DNA of 64,000 bases from Longimicrobium sp. (GTDB lineage: Bacteria; Gemmatimonadota; Gemmatimonadetes; Longimicrobiales; Longimicrobiaceae), in NCBI RefSeq assembly GCF_036388275.1, contig NZ_DASVSF010000110.1:186001-250000 (forward strand). The letters are read 5' to 3'. The notes under the pieces were generated by a model. The model was not told where the DNA came from, ran no database searches, and was given only the letters and a program-made list of their open reading frames with translations. Made by a program: the position numbers and the translations under genes. Positions 17,149 through 25,157 of this stretch are shown piece by piece (position 1 is the first letter of the stretch; the number at the start of each line of letters is the position of its first letter).

Positions 17149-18372
17149 ATGCTGTTCCCCGTTCGGCTGCACGACGCGGTCGACACCGAAACCGTCCTGC
17201 GGCGCCTGCTCCCCGTCCTGGCGGGGCACAAGGGCGAGCGCCGCGTGGCGTACGCGGAGTACGACGCCTCGCGCGGCGTGCTCGTGCGGCGCTGGACGCT
17301 GGCGGATGGGGGCACCGTGGACGAGGCGGCGATCGAGATCGAGCCCGCGCGCCTGCACTCGCTGCTGATGGACGACGCTGGCGGCGACCGCCCGCTGCGC
17401 CCGGCGGACTCGGCGCCGGTGTGGGTGCTGCGCGACCTGATCCCGGGGCTGGACCCCGAGCGCGCGTGGATCCGCGTGCGCGCCATCGCCCACGACGGGG
17501 CGCTGATGGGCGTGCTCCTGGTCACCGAAACGCGCCGGTTCAGCTTCACCCGCAAGACGGATGACGGCTCCGTTCCCGCCGCGGGCGACGTGCTGGAAAT
17601 GGCGCTCGCCCGCGCCCGGGCGCTGCGCGAATCGCCGGCGCTGCTCGACGGCGGCGCGCCCGTGGGCCTGGCGGATTCCGTCGTGGAGCGGCTCAAGGAA
17701 AGCGAGCGGGCCATCGCCGACGCGCGCGCCGAGGTGGAGCGCACCCGCGAACGGGTAGAGGCGCTGGAGCGCGCGGCGGGCGGCGCCACCGAGCTGCTGA
17801 TGGACGCCCACGTGGAGCTGGACCGGCGCGCGGGCCGCCACCAGCGCCAGACGCGCGTCATCTTTTTGCTGCGCAAGCTGCTGGAGCAGAACGCCGCGGG
17901 GATGCAGCCCCGTGAGCTGGCCGGGGAGATCGTCCGCACCGTGGCCGAGGCGTTCGGCGGGGGGCGCTGCTCGCTGCTGCTGGTGCACGGCGCGGACGGC
18001 GAGCACGAGCTTCGGCTGGGCGCCGCGGTGGGGCTGCCCCCCGAGGTGGACGCCGACCTCGTGCGGATTCCGCTGGGCTCCGGCATTTCCGGACAGGTGG
18101 CGCACACGCGCACCCCGCTCGTCGTGCGCGACCCGCACGAGGGCGACGGGTCGGCGCTGATGCGCGACGACTGGTACACCACCGACGCCTTCGTGTCGCT
18201 GCCGCTGGTTTCGCGCGGGCGGCTGCTGGGCGTGCTGAACCTCACCAATTTTCGCTCCGGCACCGTCGACGACGCCGAACTGGAGCAGCTTCGGCTGGTT
18301 TCGCTGTGCGTCGCGCTTCTCGCCGACCACGCGGGCCTTTCGGAGCGGCTGTTCGACAACGCCGCCGCCTGA
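17149..18372 (+). CDS. GAF-domain protein with central coiled coil
   Basis: This 407-residue protein has no membrane segment. The N-terminal ~165 residues are an unrecognised alpha/beta region. Residues about 175-235 are charged heptad-like helix (ESERAIADARAEVERTRERV) suggesting a coiled coil. Residues about 245-400 form a GAF domain (GGRCSLLLVHG, IPLGSGISGQVAHTRTPLVV, FVSLPLVSRGRLLGVLNLTN). GAF domains bind small ligands or mediate dimerisation, but no output domain is attached, so it may act through a partner. The ATG at 17149 follows a good promoter by about 46 bases; the open frame upstream is repeat sequence. It is followed 10 bases later by trpD. Confidence 0.8.
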   Translation: MLFPVRLHDAVDTETVLRRLLPVLAGHKGERRVAYAEYDASRGVLVRRWTLADGGTVDEAAIEIEPARLHSLLMDDAGGDRPLRPADSAPVWVLRDLIPGLDPERAWIRVRAIAHDGALMGVLLVTETRRFSFTRKTDDGSVPAAGDVLEMALARARALRESPALLDGGAPVGLADSVVERLKESERAIADARAEVERTRERVEALERAAGGATELLMDAHVELDRRAGRHQRQTRVIFLLRKLLEQNAAGMQPRELAGEIVRTVAEAFGGGRCSLLLVHGADGEHELRLGAAVGLPPEVDADLVRIPLGSGISGQVAHTRTPLVVRDPHEGDGSALMRDDWYTTDAFVSLPLVSRGRLLGVLNLTNFRSGTVDDAELEQLRLVSLCVALLADHAGLSERLFDNAAA

Positions 18373-18382
18373 CCCACCGTCC

Positions 18383-19429
18383 ATGACTGCTGACGATCCC
18401 CGGGCCCTGCTCGACGCCGACCTCGCGGAGCTGGTCCGCCGCGCCACCGAGCGCCCCCTGACCGCGGAAGAGGCCGAGCGCGCCTTCAGCGAGGTGATGG
18501 AGGGGCGAGCCTCGCCCGTGCAGATGGCCGCGCTGCTGGTGGCCATCCGCGTGCGCGGCGCCACGCCCCAGGAGGTGGCGGGCGGCGTACGTGCCCTGCG
18601 CCGCGCCATGGTGCCGGTCGTTACCGCGCCCGAGGGGCTGGTGGACACCTGCGGCACTGGCGGGGGCGCGCTCACCACCTTCAACATCTCCACCGCCGCG
18701 GCGCTGCTGGCGGCCGGCGCGGGAGTGCGCGTGGCCAAGCACGGCAACCGCAGCTTCACCTCGCGCTGCGGCAGCGCCGACGTGCTGGAGGCGCTGGGCG
18801 TGCGGCTGGAGCTGGACCCCGAGCGTGAGGCGCGCGTGCTGGAGGAGTGCGGAATCGTGTTCATGTTCGCGCCCCTTCACCACCCGGCCATGCGCCACGT
18901 GGGCCCCATCCGCCGCGAGTTGGCCATGCCGACCGTGATGAACGTGCTGGGCCCCGTGACCAACCCTGCCGGCGCGCGGCGGCAAGTGGTGGGGGTGAGC
19001 GACCCCGCGCTGCTGGAATTGATCGCGGGCGCCCTGCTGGAGCTGGGGCACGAACGGGCGCTGGTGGTGCATGGCCAGCCCGGGATGGACGAGCTGAGCC
19101 CGCTGGGGACCACGGAGATCCTGGAGGTGGATGGGGGGAAGATTACCCGCCGCACCTTCGACCCGGTGGAAGAGCTGGACTGGCCCCGGTTCGACGCGAT
19201 GGGGCTTGAGGGCGGGGAGCGCGAAGACAACGCGCGGAAGATCGAGGGGGTGCTGCGGGGCGAGATCGGGGGCTCGGCGCGCGCGGCCGCGGTGCTGAAC
19301 GCGGGCGCCGCCATCTACTGCGCGGGAATGGCCGAGTCGCTCGTGGCCGGCGTCGCCCTGGCGGACGAATCGCTGGAGGCCGGGGCAGGGTACGCGAAGC
19401 TCGAGGCGCTGCGACGCGCTACGCGGTAG
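18383..19429 (+). CDS. trpD: Anthranilate phosphoribosyltransferase
   Basis: This 348-residue enzyme transfers phosphoribose from PRPP to anthranilate, the second step of tryptophan synthesis. Family motifs are clear: the PRPP-binding loop VDTCGTGGG with TTFNIST, then KHGNRSFTSRCGSAD, LGPVTNPAGARRQVVGV and HGQPGMDELSP. The length is normal. It is cotranscribed with the upstream GAF-domain gene and separated from trpCFB by repeats, a small gene and lexA on the opposite strand. No trpE or trpG is in the window. Confidence 0.96.
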   Translation: MTADDPRALLDADLAELVRRATERPLTAEEAERAFSEVMEGRASPVQMAALLVAIRVRGATPQEVAGGVRALRRAMVPVVTAPEGLVDTCGTGGGALTTFNISTAAALLAAGAGVRVAKHGNRSFTSRCGSADVLEALGVRLELDPEREARVLEECGIVFMFAPLHHPAMRHVGPIRRELAMPTVMNVLGPVTNPAGARRQVVGVSDPALLELIAGALLELGHERALVVHGQPGMDELSPLGTTEILEVDGGKITRRTFDPVEELDWPRFDAMGLEGGEREDNARKIEGVLRGEIGGSARAAAVLNAGAAIYCAGMAESLVAGVALADESLEAGAGYAKLEALRRATR

Positions 19430-19755
19430 GCAGGCGGTAGGGAAACGGGGATTCGGGGCGTTTCGATGGAGGCCAGCGCATGCCGCGGCGGGCCCCTCCC
19501 CCGACCCCTCCCCCGGCAAACTGCGCCGGGAGAGGGGAGAATTCGCCCGCGCTTCGGCAGCCTTGGACGCGTGATGTTGAAGCCCCGAACGAGCGCGCGA
19601 GCGGCCCGTGTCGGGGCTTGACTACACCGACCACCGGGCGCGCCACACAGCCCGGTTCACACGAAAACAAGCCAATCCACGAAGGTGGATTTCGTGTATT
19701 TGTTGCAGCGAATTCATTCGCCCGTCCCACCGGCAGAGCGCGGAATTCCGCCTCT
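19430..19755. repeat. Intergenic repeats between trpD and the small gene
   Basis: A minus-oriented G-rich hairpin element (about 19485-19555, core GGCAAACTGCGCC) and a minus-oriented GAATTCGCTGCAAC-type element (19668-19723) are present. The latter has the most divergent stem of its family, AATCCAC/GTGGATT, still fully paired. No gene is supported. Confidence 0.75.
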
Positions 19756-19890
19756 TTACCGCGAAAAGACCGCGCGCAGCTCGAAGGGGCCGGGGATGGG
19801 CGGCGGCGTCTTGTCGTCGAGCACCATCATCCGCTTGTCGTTCTTTCCCAGCTTTCCCACCACGAACAGCACCGAAGCCTCGGACTTCAT
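19756..19890 (-). CDS. Small conserved-looking protein of unknown function
   Basis: This 44-residue protein starts MKSEASVLFVVGKLGKNDKR and ends in LRAVFSR. It has a hydrophobic strand (SVLFVVGKLG), a basic turn, then VLDDKTPPPIPGPFELRAVF. The ATG at 19890 has a good Shine-Dalgarno sequence (AAGGGAG, 4 bases before the start), the main reason for calling it. The frame is open further upstream, but that part is Arg/Ala-rich and looks non-coding. It lies 145 bases downstream of lexA on the same strand, so it may be cotranscribed with it. I do not recognise a family. Confidence 0.6.
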   Translation of the reverse strand: MKSEASVLFVVGKLGKNDKRMMVLDDKTPPPIPGPFELRAVFSR

Positions 19891-20035
19891 GGCACTCCCT
19901 TTCACGTGGCGCCCGGCACGCGCCGGGCGAAGATCGGCCCGGACCCGCACCCGTGCCAGCCGCCCGAGGGCGGGGCCGGTGCAGGCCCGGCGAACGCGCC
20001 CGCCAGCCGGCCGGACGTCGTCCATGGTCACCTGA

Positions 20036-20659
20036 TCAGTACTTGCGGATCACGCCCACCACGATCCCCTGGATCGCCACGGCGTCCGCGGGAAAGTACA
20101 TGGGCTTCATGGTCTCGTTCGCCGGCTGCAGGCGAATGCGGTTGCCCGCCTCGCGGTAGAACTTCTTGACCGTCGCCGAGCCGCCCACCGTTCCGTCCGA
20201 CACCAGCGCCACCACCATCTCGCCGTTCTCCGCCGTCTGGCGCGAGTTGACGATGATGTAGTCGCCGTCGCGGATCTGCTCCTCGATCATGGAGTCGCCC
20301 CGCACCCGCAGCACGTAGTTCTCGCCGCGGCGCACCATGTCGTGCGGTACGGTGACCGTCTCTTCCATGCCGTCGGGCACCGCCTCGATGGGCAGGCCCG
20401 CCGCCACCTCGCCCTTCAGCGGCAGCTCCAGCGCGGGGGCGTGGAGGTCGGCCCGGACGATCTCCAGCGAACGGCTCTTGTTGTAGTTCTTCCGGAGAAA
20501 GCCCTTTTGCTCCAGATTGGTGAGGTGCTCGTGCACCGTCGCCAGCGAGTTGTAGCCGAAGTGGTCCGCGATCTCCTCGTAGCTCGGCGAGTAGCCGTTC
20601 GATTCGACGAAGCTCTCGACGTAGTCGAGGATCTGCCGCTGCTTCTTGGTGAGCGCCAT
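20036..20659 (-). CDS. lexA: SOS-response transcriptional repressor LexA
   Basis: This 207-residue protein represses SOS genes until RecA-stimulated self-cleavage. The N-terminal winged helix (MALTKKQRQILDYVESFVE, GYSPSYEEIADHFGYNSLATVHEHL) matches LexA. The cleavage site is Ala-Gly in GEVAAGLPIEAV. The Ser/Lys dyad is Ser123 in RGDSMIEEQI and Lys165 in ATVKKFYRE. The ATG at 20659 follows a GGAGAGGCGG Shine-Dalgarno. It is divergent from trpC; the intergenic region carries a duplicated direct repeat that could be its own operator. A helix-turn-helix deviating from the proteobacterial sequence would fit a non-palindromic or unusual box. Confidence 0.95.
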   Translation of the reverse strand: MALTKKQRQILDYVESFVESNGYSPSYEEIADHFGYNSLATVHEHLTNLEQKGFLRKNYNKSRSLEIVRADLHAPALELPLKGEVAAGLPIEAVPDGMEETVTVPHDMVRRGENYVLRVRGDSMIEEQIRDGDYIIVNSRQTAENGEMVVALVSDGTVGGSATVKKFYREAGNRIRLQPANETMKPMYFPADAVAIQGIVVGVIRKY

Positions 20660-20690
20660 CCGCCTCTCCACTGGGTTCCGGGTGTGCCGT

Positions 20691-20732
20691 CCGAACAGGT
20701 ACCGAAGCAATATGCCCGAACGCAAACCGAAG
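20691..20732. promoter_or_regulatory. lexA: Duplicated direct repeat, candidate LexA operator
   Basis: CCGAAC-N5-CCGAAG occurs twice with a 25-bp period (20691-20707 and 20716-20732), that is GAAC-N7-GAAG in tandem. It lies 32-73 bases upstream of lexA and 21-62 bases upstream of trpC. The layout recalls the direct-repeat LexA boxes (GTTC-N7-GTTC) of alphaproteobacteria. Operator function is inferred. Confidence 0.5.
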
Positions 20733-20752
20733 CGCAAGGTTCTGGTGAAACT

Positions 20753-21559
20753 TTGAGTGCAAGCATCCTGGATCGCATCGTAGAAACCAAGCGCGGCGAG
20801 GTGAAAGCCACCTCGCCGCGGCTTGCCGAATACCGCGACATTGCACGCCGGGCGCAGCCCCCGCGCGGGTTCGCGGCCGCGTTGAAGCACCCCGCCGAAG
20901 TGCGCCTGCTGGCCGAGGTCAAGCGGCGCTCCCCCTCGGCCGGCGACATTCGCCCCGGGGCGGATCCCGCGGAGATCGCCCGCTCGTACGCCGCCGGGGG
21001 CGCGGCGGCGCTCTCCGTTCTCACCGACCGCGACTATTTCGGGGGTGACCTGGAGGCCCTTCGCGCCGTCCATGCGGCGGTGGCGCTGCCCATCATCCGC
21101 AAGGACTTCGTGATCGACCCCGTGCAGGTGTGGGAGGCGCGCGCCGCCGGGGCCGACGCGGTGCTGCTGATCGCCCGCATCCTGGAGCAGCCGCTGCTGG
21201 AAGACCTGCACGCCCTGGTGCGCGAGCTGGGCATGGACGCGCTCGTGGAGGCGCACACGGCCGAGGAACTGGACCGGGCGCTGACGGCAGGGGCCACCCT
21301 GGTGGGGGTGAACAACCGCGACCTCGACACCTTTGCCACCCGCCTGGAATTGTCGTTGGAACTGGCGGCCCGAGTACCCGAATCCGTCACCTATGTCGCT
21401 GAAAGCGGGATACGCACGGCGGCGGACGTGGACCGGCTGGGCGCCGCCGGGGTGGACGCCATCCTGGTGGGCGAATCGCTGATGCGCCAGCCCGACGTGG
21501 CCGCCGCCGCCGCCGCGCTGGCCGGCCGCGCGAAGGCCGCCGGGGCGCGCCCCGCATGA
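20753..21559 (+). CDS. trpC: Indole-3-glycerol phosphate synthase
   Basis: This 268-residue TIM-barrel enzyme closes the indole ring in tryptophan synthesis. Visible family blocks are LLAEVKRRSPSAG (catalytic Lys and phosphate binding), LSVLTDRDYFGG, IIRKDFVIDPVQVWEARA, LVEAHTAEEL, VGVNNRDL and YVAESGI with ILVGESLMR. No ATG or GTG is suitably placed; the TTG at 20753 gives the normal N-terminus (LSASILDRIVETKRGEV) but lacks an obvious Shine-Dalgarno. Its stop overlaps the trpF ATG. It is divergent from lexA, so its promoter shares the repeat-containing intergenic region. Confidence 0.94.
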   Translation: MSASILDRIVETKRGEVKATSPRLAEYRDIARRAQPPRGFAAALKHPAEVRLLAEVKRRSPSAGDIRPGADPAEIARSYAAGGAAALSVLTDRDYFGGDLEALRAVHAAVALPIIRKDFVIDPVQVWEARAAGADAVLLIARILEQPLLEDLHALVRELGMDALVEAHTAEELDRALTAGATLVGVNNRDLDTFATRLELSLELAARVPESVTYVAESGIRTAADVDRLGAAGVDAILVGESLMRQPDVAAAAAALAGRAKAAGARPA

Positions 21560-22218
21560 CCTGGCCGCCCGCCGTGAAGGTGTGCGGCCTGATGCGGCCA
21601 GAAGATGCTGCAGTTGCCTCCACGGTGGGGGCAGCGTACCTGGGGGTGATCCTTGCGCCTGGCGGAAAAAGAACCGTGACGGCGGGGCGCGCAAACGTTA
21701 TACTTGGCGGCATACCGGCCAAGCGCGTGGGCGTGTTCGTGGACGCGGGCGAGAACGAGCTTCTCGCGAACGCCCGGGAGGCCGGCCTGCACGTCCTTCA
21801 GCTGCACGGCGACGAGCCGCCCGAACTGGCGGACCGAATGCGCACCGCGGGGTACGAAGTGTGGAAGGCGGTCCGCGCGCGCGGGGCGGACGACTTTTCC
21901 CGGGCGGTGCGGCGGTACGCGGGCGCCGTGGACGCGCTGCTGCTGGACGGGTACAGCCCGGCGGCACACGGCGGCACGGGCACCCGCTTTCCCTGGGCCG
22001 AGGTGGCGGAGCGCCTGGGCGAGCTTCCGCCCGGGATGCGGCTGGTGGCCGCGGGCGGGCTGACGCCGCACAATGTGGCCGAGGCCGCGACGATCCTTCG
22101 TCCCCACGTGGTGGACGTGAGCTCCGGGGTGGAAGTTTCGCCGGGGGTCAAGGATCCGGACGCGGTGCGGGCCTTCGTCGAGCAGGTGCAATCTCTTTCC
22201 TTCAAGCAGGTGCGTTGA
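21556..22218 (+). CDS. trpF: Phosphoribosylanthranilate isomerase
   Basis: This 220-residue TIM-barrel enzyme isomerises phosphoribosylanthranilate. It shows VKVCGLMRPEDA at the N-terminus (catalytic Cys), VGVFVDAGENEL, VLQLHGDEPPE, ALLLDGYSPAAHGGTGTRFPW (catalytic Asp region), LAAGGLTPHNV-like VAAGGLTPHNV, and VDVSSGVEVSPGVKD. It overlaps trpC by ATGA and trpB by a single base, so trpCFB is tightly coupled. Confidence 0.95.
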   Translation: MTWPPAVKVCGLMRPEDAAVASTVGAAYLGVILAPGGKRTVTAGRANVILGGIPAKRVGVFVDAGENELLANAREAGLHVLQLHGDEPPELADRMRTAGYEVWKAVRARGADDFSRAVRRYAGAVDALLLDGYSPAAHGGTGTRFPWAEVAERLGELPPGMRLVAAGGLTPHNVAEAATILRPHVVDVSSGVEVSPGVKDPDAVRAFVEQVQSLSFKQVR

Positions 22219-23435
22219 TGGCGTTCGAGGCAGGTGCGGCGGGTGCCGCGTGGGCGGACGGGATGTCCGGGCGGTTCGGCGACTTCGGCGGGCGGTTCGT
22301 GCCCGAAACCCTGGTCACCGCGCTCGACGAGCTGATCGGCGTGTACGGCGACGCCGCCGCCGACCCGGCGTTCTGGGACGAGCTGGGGGCCCTGTGGCGC
22401 GACTTCGTGGGCCGGCCTACGCCGCTGTACCGGGCCGACCGGCTGGGCGAGGCAGCGGGGGGCGTGCGGGTGTACCTGAAGCGCGAAGACCTGAACCACA
22501 CCGGCGCGCACAAGATCAACAACTCGCTGGGGCAGGTGCTGCTGGCGCGGCGGATGGGCAAGTCGCGCATCATCGCCGAGACGGGCGCGGGGCAGCACGG
22601 CGTGGCCACCGCCACGGCGTGCGCGCTGTTCGGGATGGAGTGCATCGTCTACATGGGCGAGGAAGACGTCCGGCGGCAGGCGCTGAACGTGTACCGCATG
22701 AACCTGCTGGGCGCCGAGGTGCGCCCCGTGTCCAGCGGCACGCGCACCCTCAAGGACGCCACGAACGAGGCCATCCGCCACTGGGTCACCCACGTCCGCG
22801 ACACGCACTACATCATCGGCTCGGTGGTGGGCCCCGATCCGTACCCCCGCATGGTCAGGGACTTCCAGTCCGTCATCGGGCGCGAGTCGCGGGCGCAGTT
22901 CCTGGAGGTGGAGGGGCGCCTCCCCGCCGCGGTGGTCGCCTGCGTGGGCGGCGGCTCCAACGCCATCGGCATGTTCCACCCGTTCGTGGGCGACGAGGGG
23001 GTGGAGCTGGTGGGGGTGGAGGCCGCGGGCGACGGGGTGGATACGCCCCGCCACGCCGCCACGCTGACCGCCGGCAAGCCGGGGGTGCTGCACGGCTGCC
23101 TGAGCTACCTGCTGCAGGACGAGGCGGGGCAGGTGGCGGCGGCGCACTCCATCTCGGCCGGGCTGGACTACCCCGGCGTGGGGCCGGAGCACTCGTACCT
23201 CAAGGACGCCGGCCGCGCGCGGTACACCTCCATCACCGACGCCGAGGCGCTGGACGCCTTCGGGCGGCTGGCGCGGCTGGAGGGGATCATCCCCGCGCTG
23301 GAGTCGGCGCACGCCATCGCCTACGTGCTGCGCGACGGCGCCCGCTGGAAGGACGCCGGCCCCGTGGTGGTGTGTCTTTCCGGCCGTGGCGACAAGGACG
23401 TGGCCCAGGTCGCCGACATGACCGGCGCCCGCTGA
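22218..23435 (+). CDS. trpB: Tryptophan synthase beta subunit
   Basis: This 405-residue PLP enzyme condenses indole with serine. The PLP-binding Lys99 is in HTGAHKINNSLGQ. The TrpB1-type blocks FGDFGGRFVPETL, GAGQHGVATATACAL, VGGGSNAIGMFHPF and LSGRGDKD are all intact. The normal partner gene, trpA, lies 3.2 kb downstream after a HEAT-repeat and an HD-GYP gene. A 39-base gap separates trpB from the HEAT gene, so all are probably one operon. Confidence 0.97.
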   Translation: MAFEAGAAGAAWADGMSGRFGDFGGRFVPETLVTALDELIGVYGDAAADPAFWDELGALWRDFVGRPTPLYRADRLGEAAGGVRVYLKREDLNHTGAHKINNSLGQVLLARRMGKSRIIAETGAGQHGVATATACALFGMECIVYMGEEDVRRQALNVYRMNLLGAEVRPVSSGTRTLKDATNEAIRHWVTHVRDTHYIIGSVVGPDPYPRMVRDFQSVIGRESRAQFLEVEGRLPAAVVACVGGGSNAIGMFHPFVGDEGVELVGVEAAGDGVDTPRHAATLTAGKPGVLHGCLSYLLQDEAGQVAAAHSISAGLDYPGVGPEHSYLKDAGRARYTSITDAEALDAFGRLARLEGIIPALESAHAIAYVLRDGARWKDAGPVVVCLSGRGDKDVAQVADMTGAR

Positions 23436-23474
23436 CCCGGCCGCGCCCCGCCGTACCATCCTCATCTCCGCTCC

Positions 23475-25157
23475 ATGACCGACACCCTGCTCCATCCCGC
23501 CCCGTACGCCGCCGCCCCGCACGGGGACGGCGACGCCGCGGTGCGCGCGGATGTTCAGGAAGTGGTGCGCGGCTTCGCCAAGGCGCTGCGCACGCACCTG
23601 CTGTACGAGGGCCAGTCGCCCTCGCTGGATCGTTTCGTCGAGTCGCTGCGCGAGCGGATGGGCGGGCTGTGGAACCGGCTTCCGTTCCTGCGCGTGCAGA
23701 TCGAGGAGCGCGAGATCCTGTGGGAGGGGGCCGCCGCCTACACGGGCGAGGAGCGCGACAACCTGGCCTTCCTGCTGTACCGCGACGGCATCCGCGAGCT
23801 GAGTTTTCAGCCGGGGTTCGAGGGCGACGACCTGGACCGCTTCGTGTCGCTGCTGGCCCGGGCCCACCGGCTGCGCGCCGACGAGGAAGACCTGCTCACG
23901 CTGCTGTGGGACCACGACTGGGAGTGCCTGCGCTACCGGTACGTGGAGCCGGCGGCCGAGGGGGTGAAGACGCCCGAGGCTTCCGGCCAGACCGCCTCGC
24001 GCGCGCCGCGTTCGCCGCGCGAGGACCCTGAGCCCTCCAGGAGCGTTTCGACCGAGGACTTCCAGGAGGCGCTGTACTTCCTGGACGAGGGCGAGATGCG
24101 CCGCCTGGAGGCGGAGCTGCATCGCGAGATGGGGCGCGACCTGTGGATCGACGTCCTGAACGCCCTCTTCGACCGGCTGGACGACGGGACGCCGGAGCGC
24201 CAGAAGCAGGTGATCGGCATCTGCGGCGACATCCTTCCCACGCTGCTGGGGGCGGCGCGGCTGGGCACGGCGGCGTACATGCTGGCCGAGCTGGTGAAGA
24301 CCGCCACCGCGGGACGCTTCGGCCCGGCGGTGCTGCGGGCGATGCGGGGCCTGTTCTCGCAGCTGGCCCAGGCGGAAACGGTGGGGGAGCTGGCGCGCAT
24401 CGTGGAGCAGGAGGGCGAGGCGCTGGACCGCGAGCAGCTGTCCGCGCTGCTGGCGTTCTTTCCCCCCGAGGCGCTGGGCCCCTTGCTGAAGGCGGGCGAG
24501 TGCAGCGCGACGCTCGGGTCGCGCGCGGCGCTGCTGGCCGCGGCCGAGCGGCTGGCGTCCGTCACCCCCGCCGCGCTGCGCCCCCTGGCGGCCGACCCGG
24601 ACCCCGACGTGGCCGCGGGGGCCGCGCGGCTGATCGGGCGGCTGAAGGTGGTGGAGGGCGGGCCCGACCTAGCCGGGCTGCTGGCCCATGCACACGCCCG
24701 CGTGCGGCTGGCCGCGGTCGAGGCACTGCAGGAGCTTCGCTCGCCCACGGGGAGCGGCGCGCTGGAAACGGTGCTGGAAGACGCCGACCGCGACGTGCGG
24801 GTGGCCGCCGCCCGGGCCCTGGCGGCGCTGCGCTGGGCCCCCGCCCGGGCACGGCTGGAGCAGGTGCTGGACTCGCGGCGGCTGCGCGAATCGGAGCTGA
24901 CGGAGCGCATCGCCTTCTTCGAGGCGTACGGAGCGCTCGCCGGGGCCGAGTCGGTGGCGCTGCTGGACCGCGTCCTCAACGGCAAGAGCTGGCTGGGCCG
25001 GCGCGAGACGGGAGAGATGAGGGCCTGCGCCGCGCTGGGGCTGGGCCGCGTCCGGCACCCGGCCTCCGAAAAGGCGCTGGCCGCCGCCGCTGCGGACGCC
25101 GACCCCGTGGTCCGCAGTGCCGTGGGCCGCGCCCTTCGCGCGATCAAGCAGCCATGA
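23475..25157 (+). CDS. HEAT-repeat protein with shared N-terminal module
   Basis: This 560-residue, probably cytoplasmic protein has two parts. Residues about 25-130 match the N-termini of the HD-GYP protein encoded next and of the HEAT protein at 61875: FAKALRTHLLYEGQSPSL, then LRVQIEEREILWEG, then RDGIRELSFQPGFEGDDLDR. After an Arg/Ser/Pro linker (about 165-195), residues 200-560 are helical repeats of HEAT/PBS-lyase type (DPDPDVAAGAARLIGRL, AHARVRLAAVEALQEL, DADRDVRVAAARALAAL). Such repeats bind proteins or peptides. It overlaps the HD-GYP gene (ATGA) and sits inside the trp operon. Function is unknown; a scaffold or signalling partner of the HD-GYP protein is the natural guess. Confidence 0.75.
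   Translation: MTDTLLHPAPYAAAPHGDGDAAVRADVQEVVRGFAKALRTHLLYEGQSPSLDRFVESLRERMGGLWNRLPFLRVQIEEREILWEGAAAYTGEERDNLAFLLYRDGIRELSFQPGFEGDDLDRFVSLLARAHRLRADEEDLLTLLWDHDWECLRYRYVEPAAEGVKTPEASGQTASRAPRSPREDPEPSRSVSTEDFQEALYFLDEGEMRRLEAELHREMGRDLWIDVLNALFDRLDDGTPERQKQVIGICGDILPTLLGAARLGTAAYMLAELVKTATAGRFGPAVLRAMRGLFSQLAQAETVGELARIVEQEGEALDREQLSALLAFFPPEALGPLLKAGECSATLGSRAALLAAAERLASVTPAALRPLAADPDPDVAAGAARLIGRLKVVEGGPDLAGLLAHAHARVRLAAVEALQELRSPTGSGALETVLEDADRDVRVAAARALAALRWAPARARLEQVLDSRRLRESELTERIAFFEAYGALAGAESVALLDRVLNGKSWLGRRETGEMRACAALGLGRVRHPASEKALAAAAADADPVVRSAVGRALRAIKQP

Noticed and set aside
19891..20031. 91-residue version of the small gene starting at 20031
   Set aside because: The added N-terminus is Arg/Ala-rich, and the only good Shine-Dalgarno precedes the ATG at 19890.
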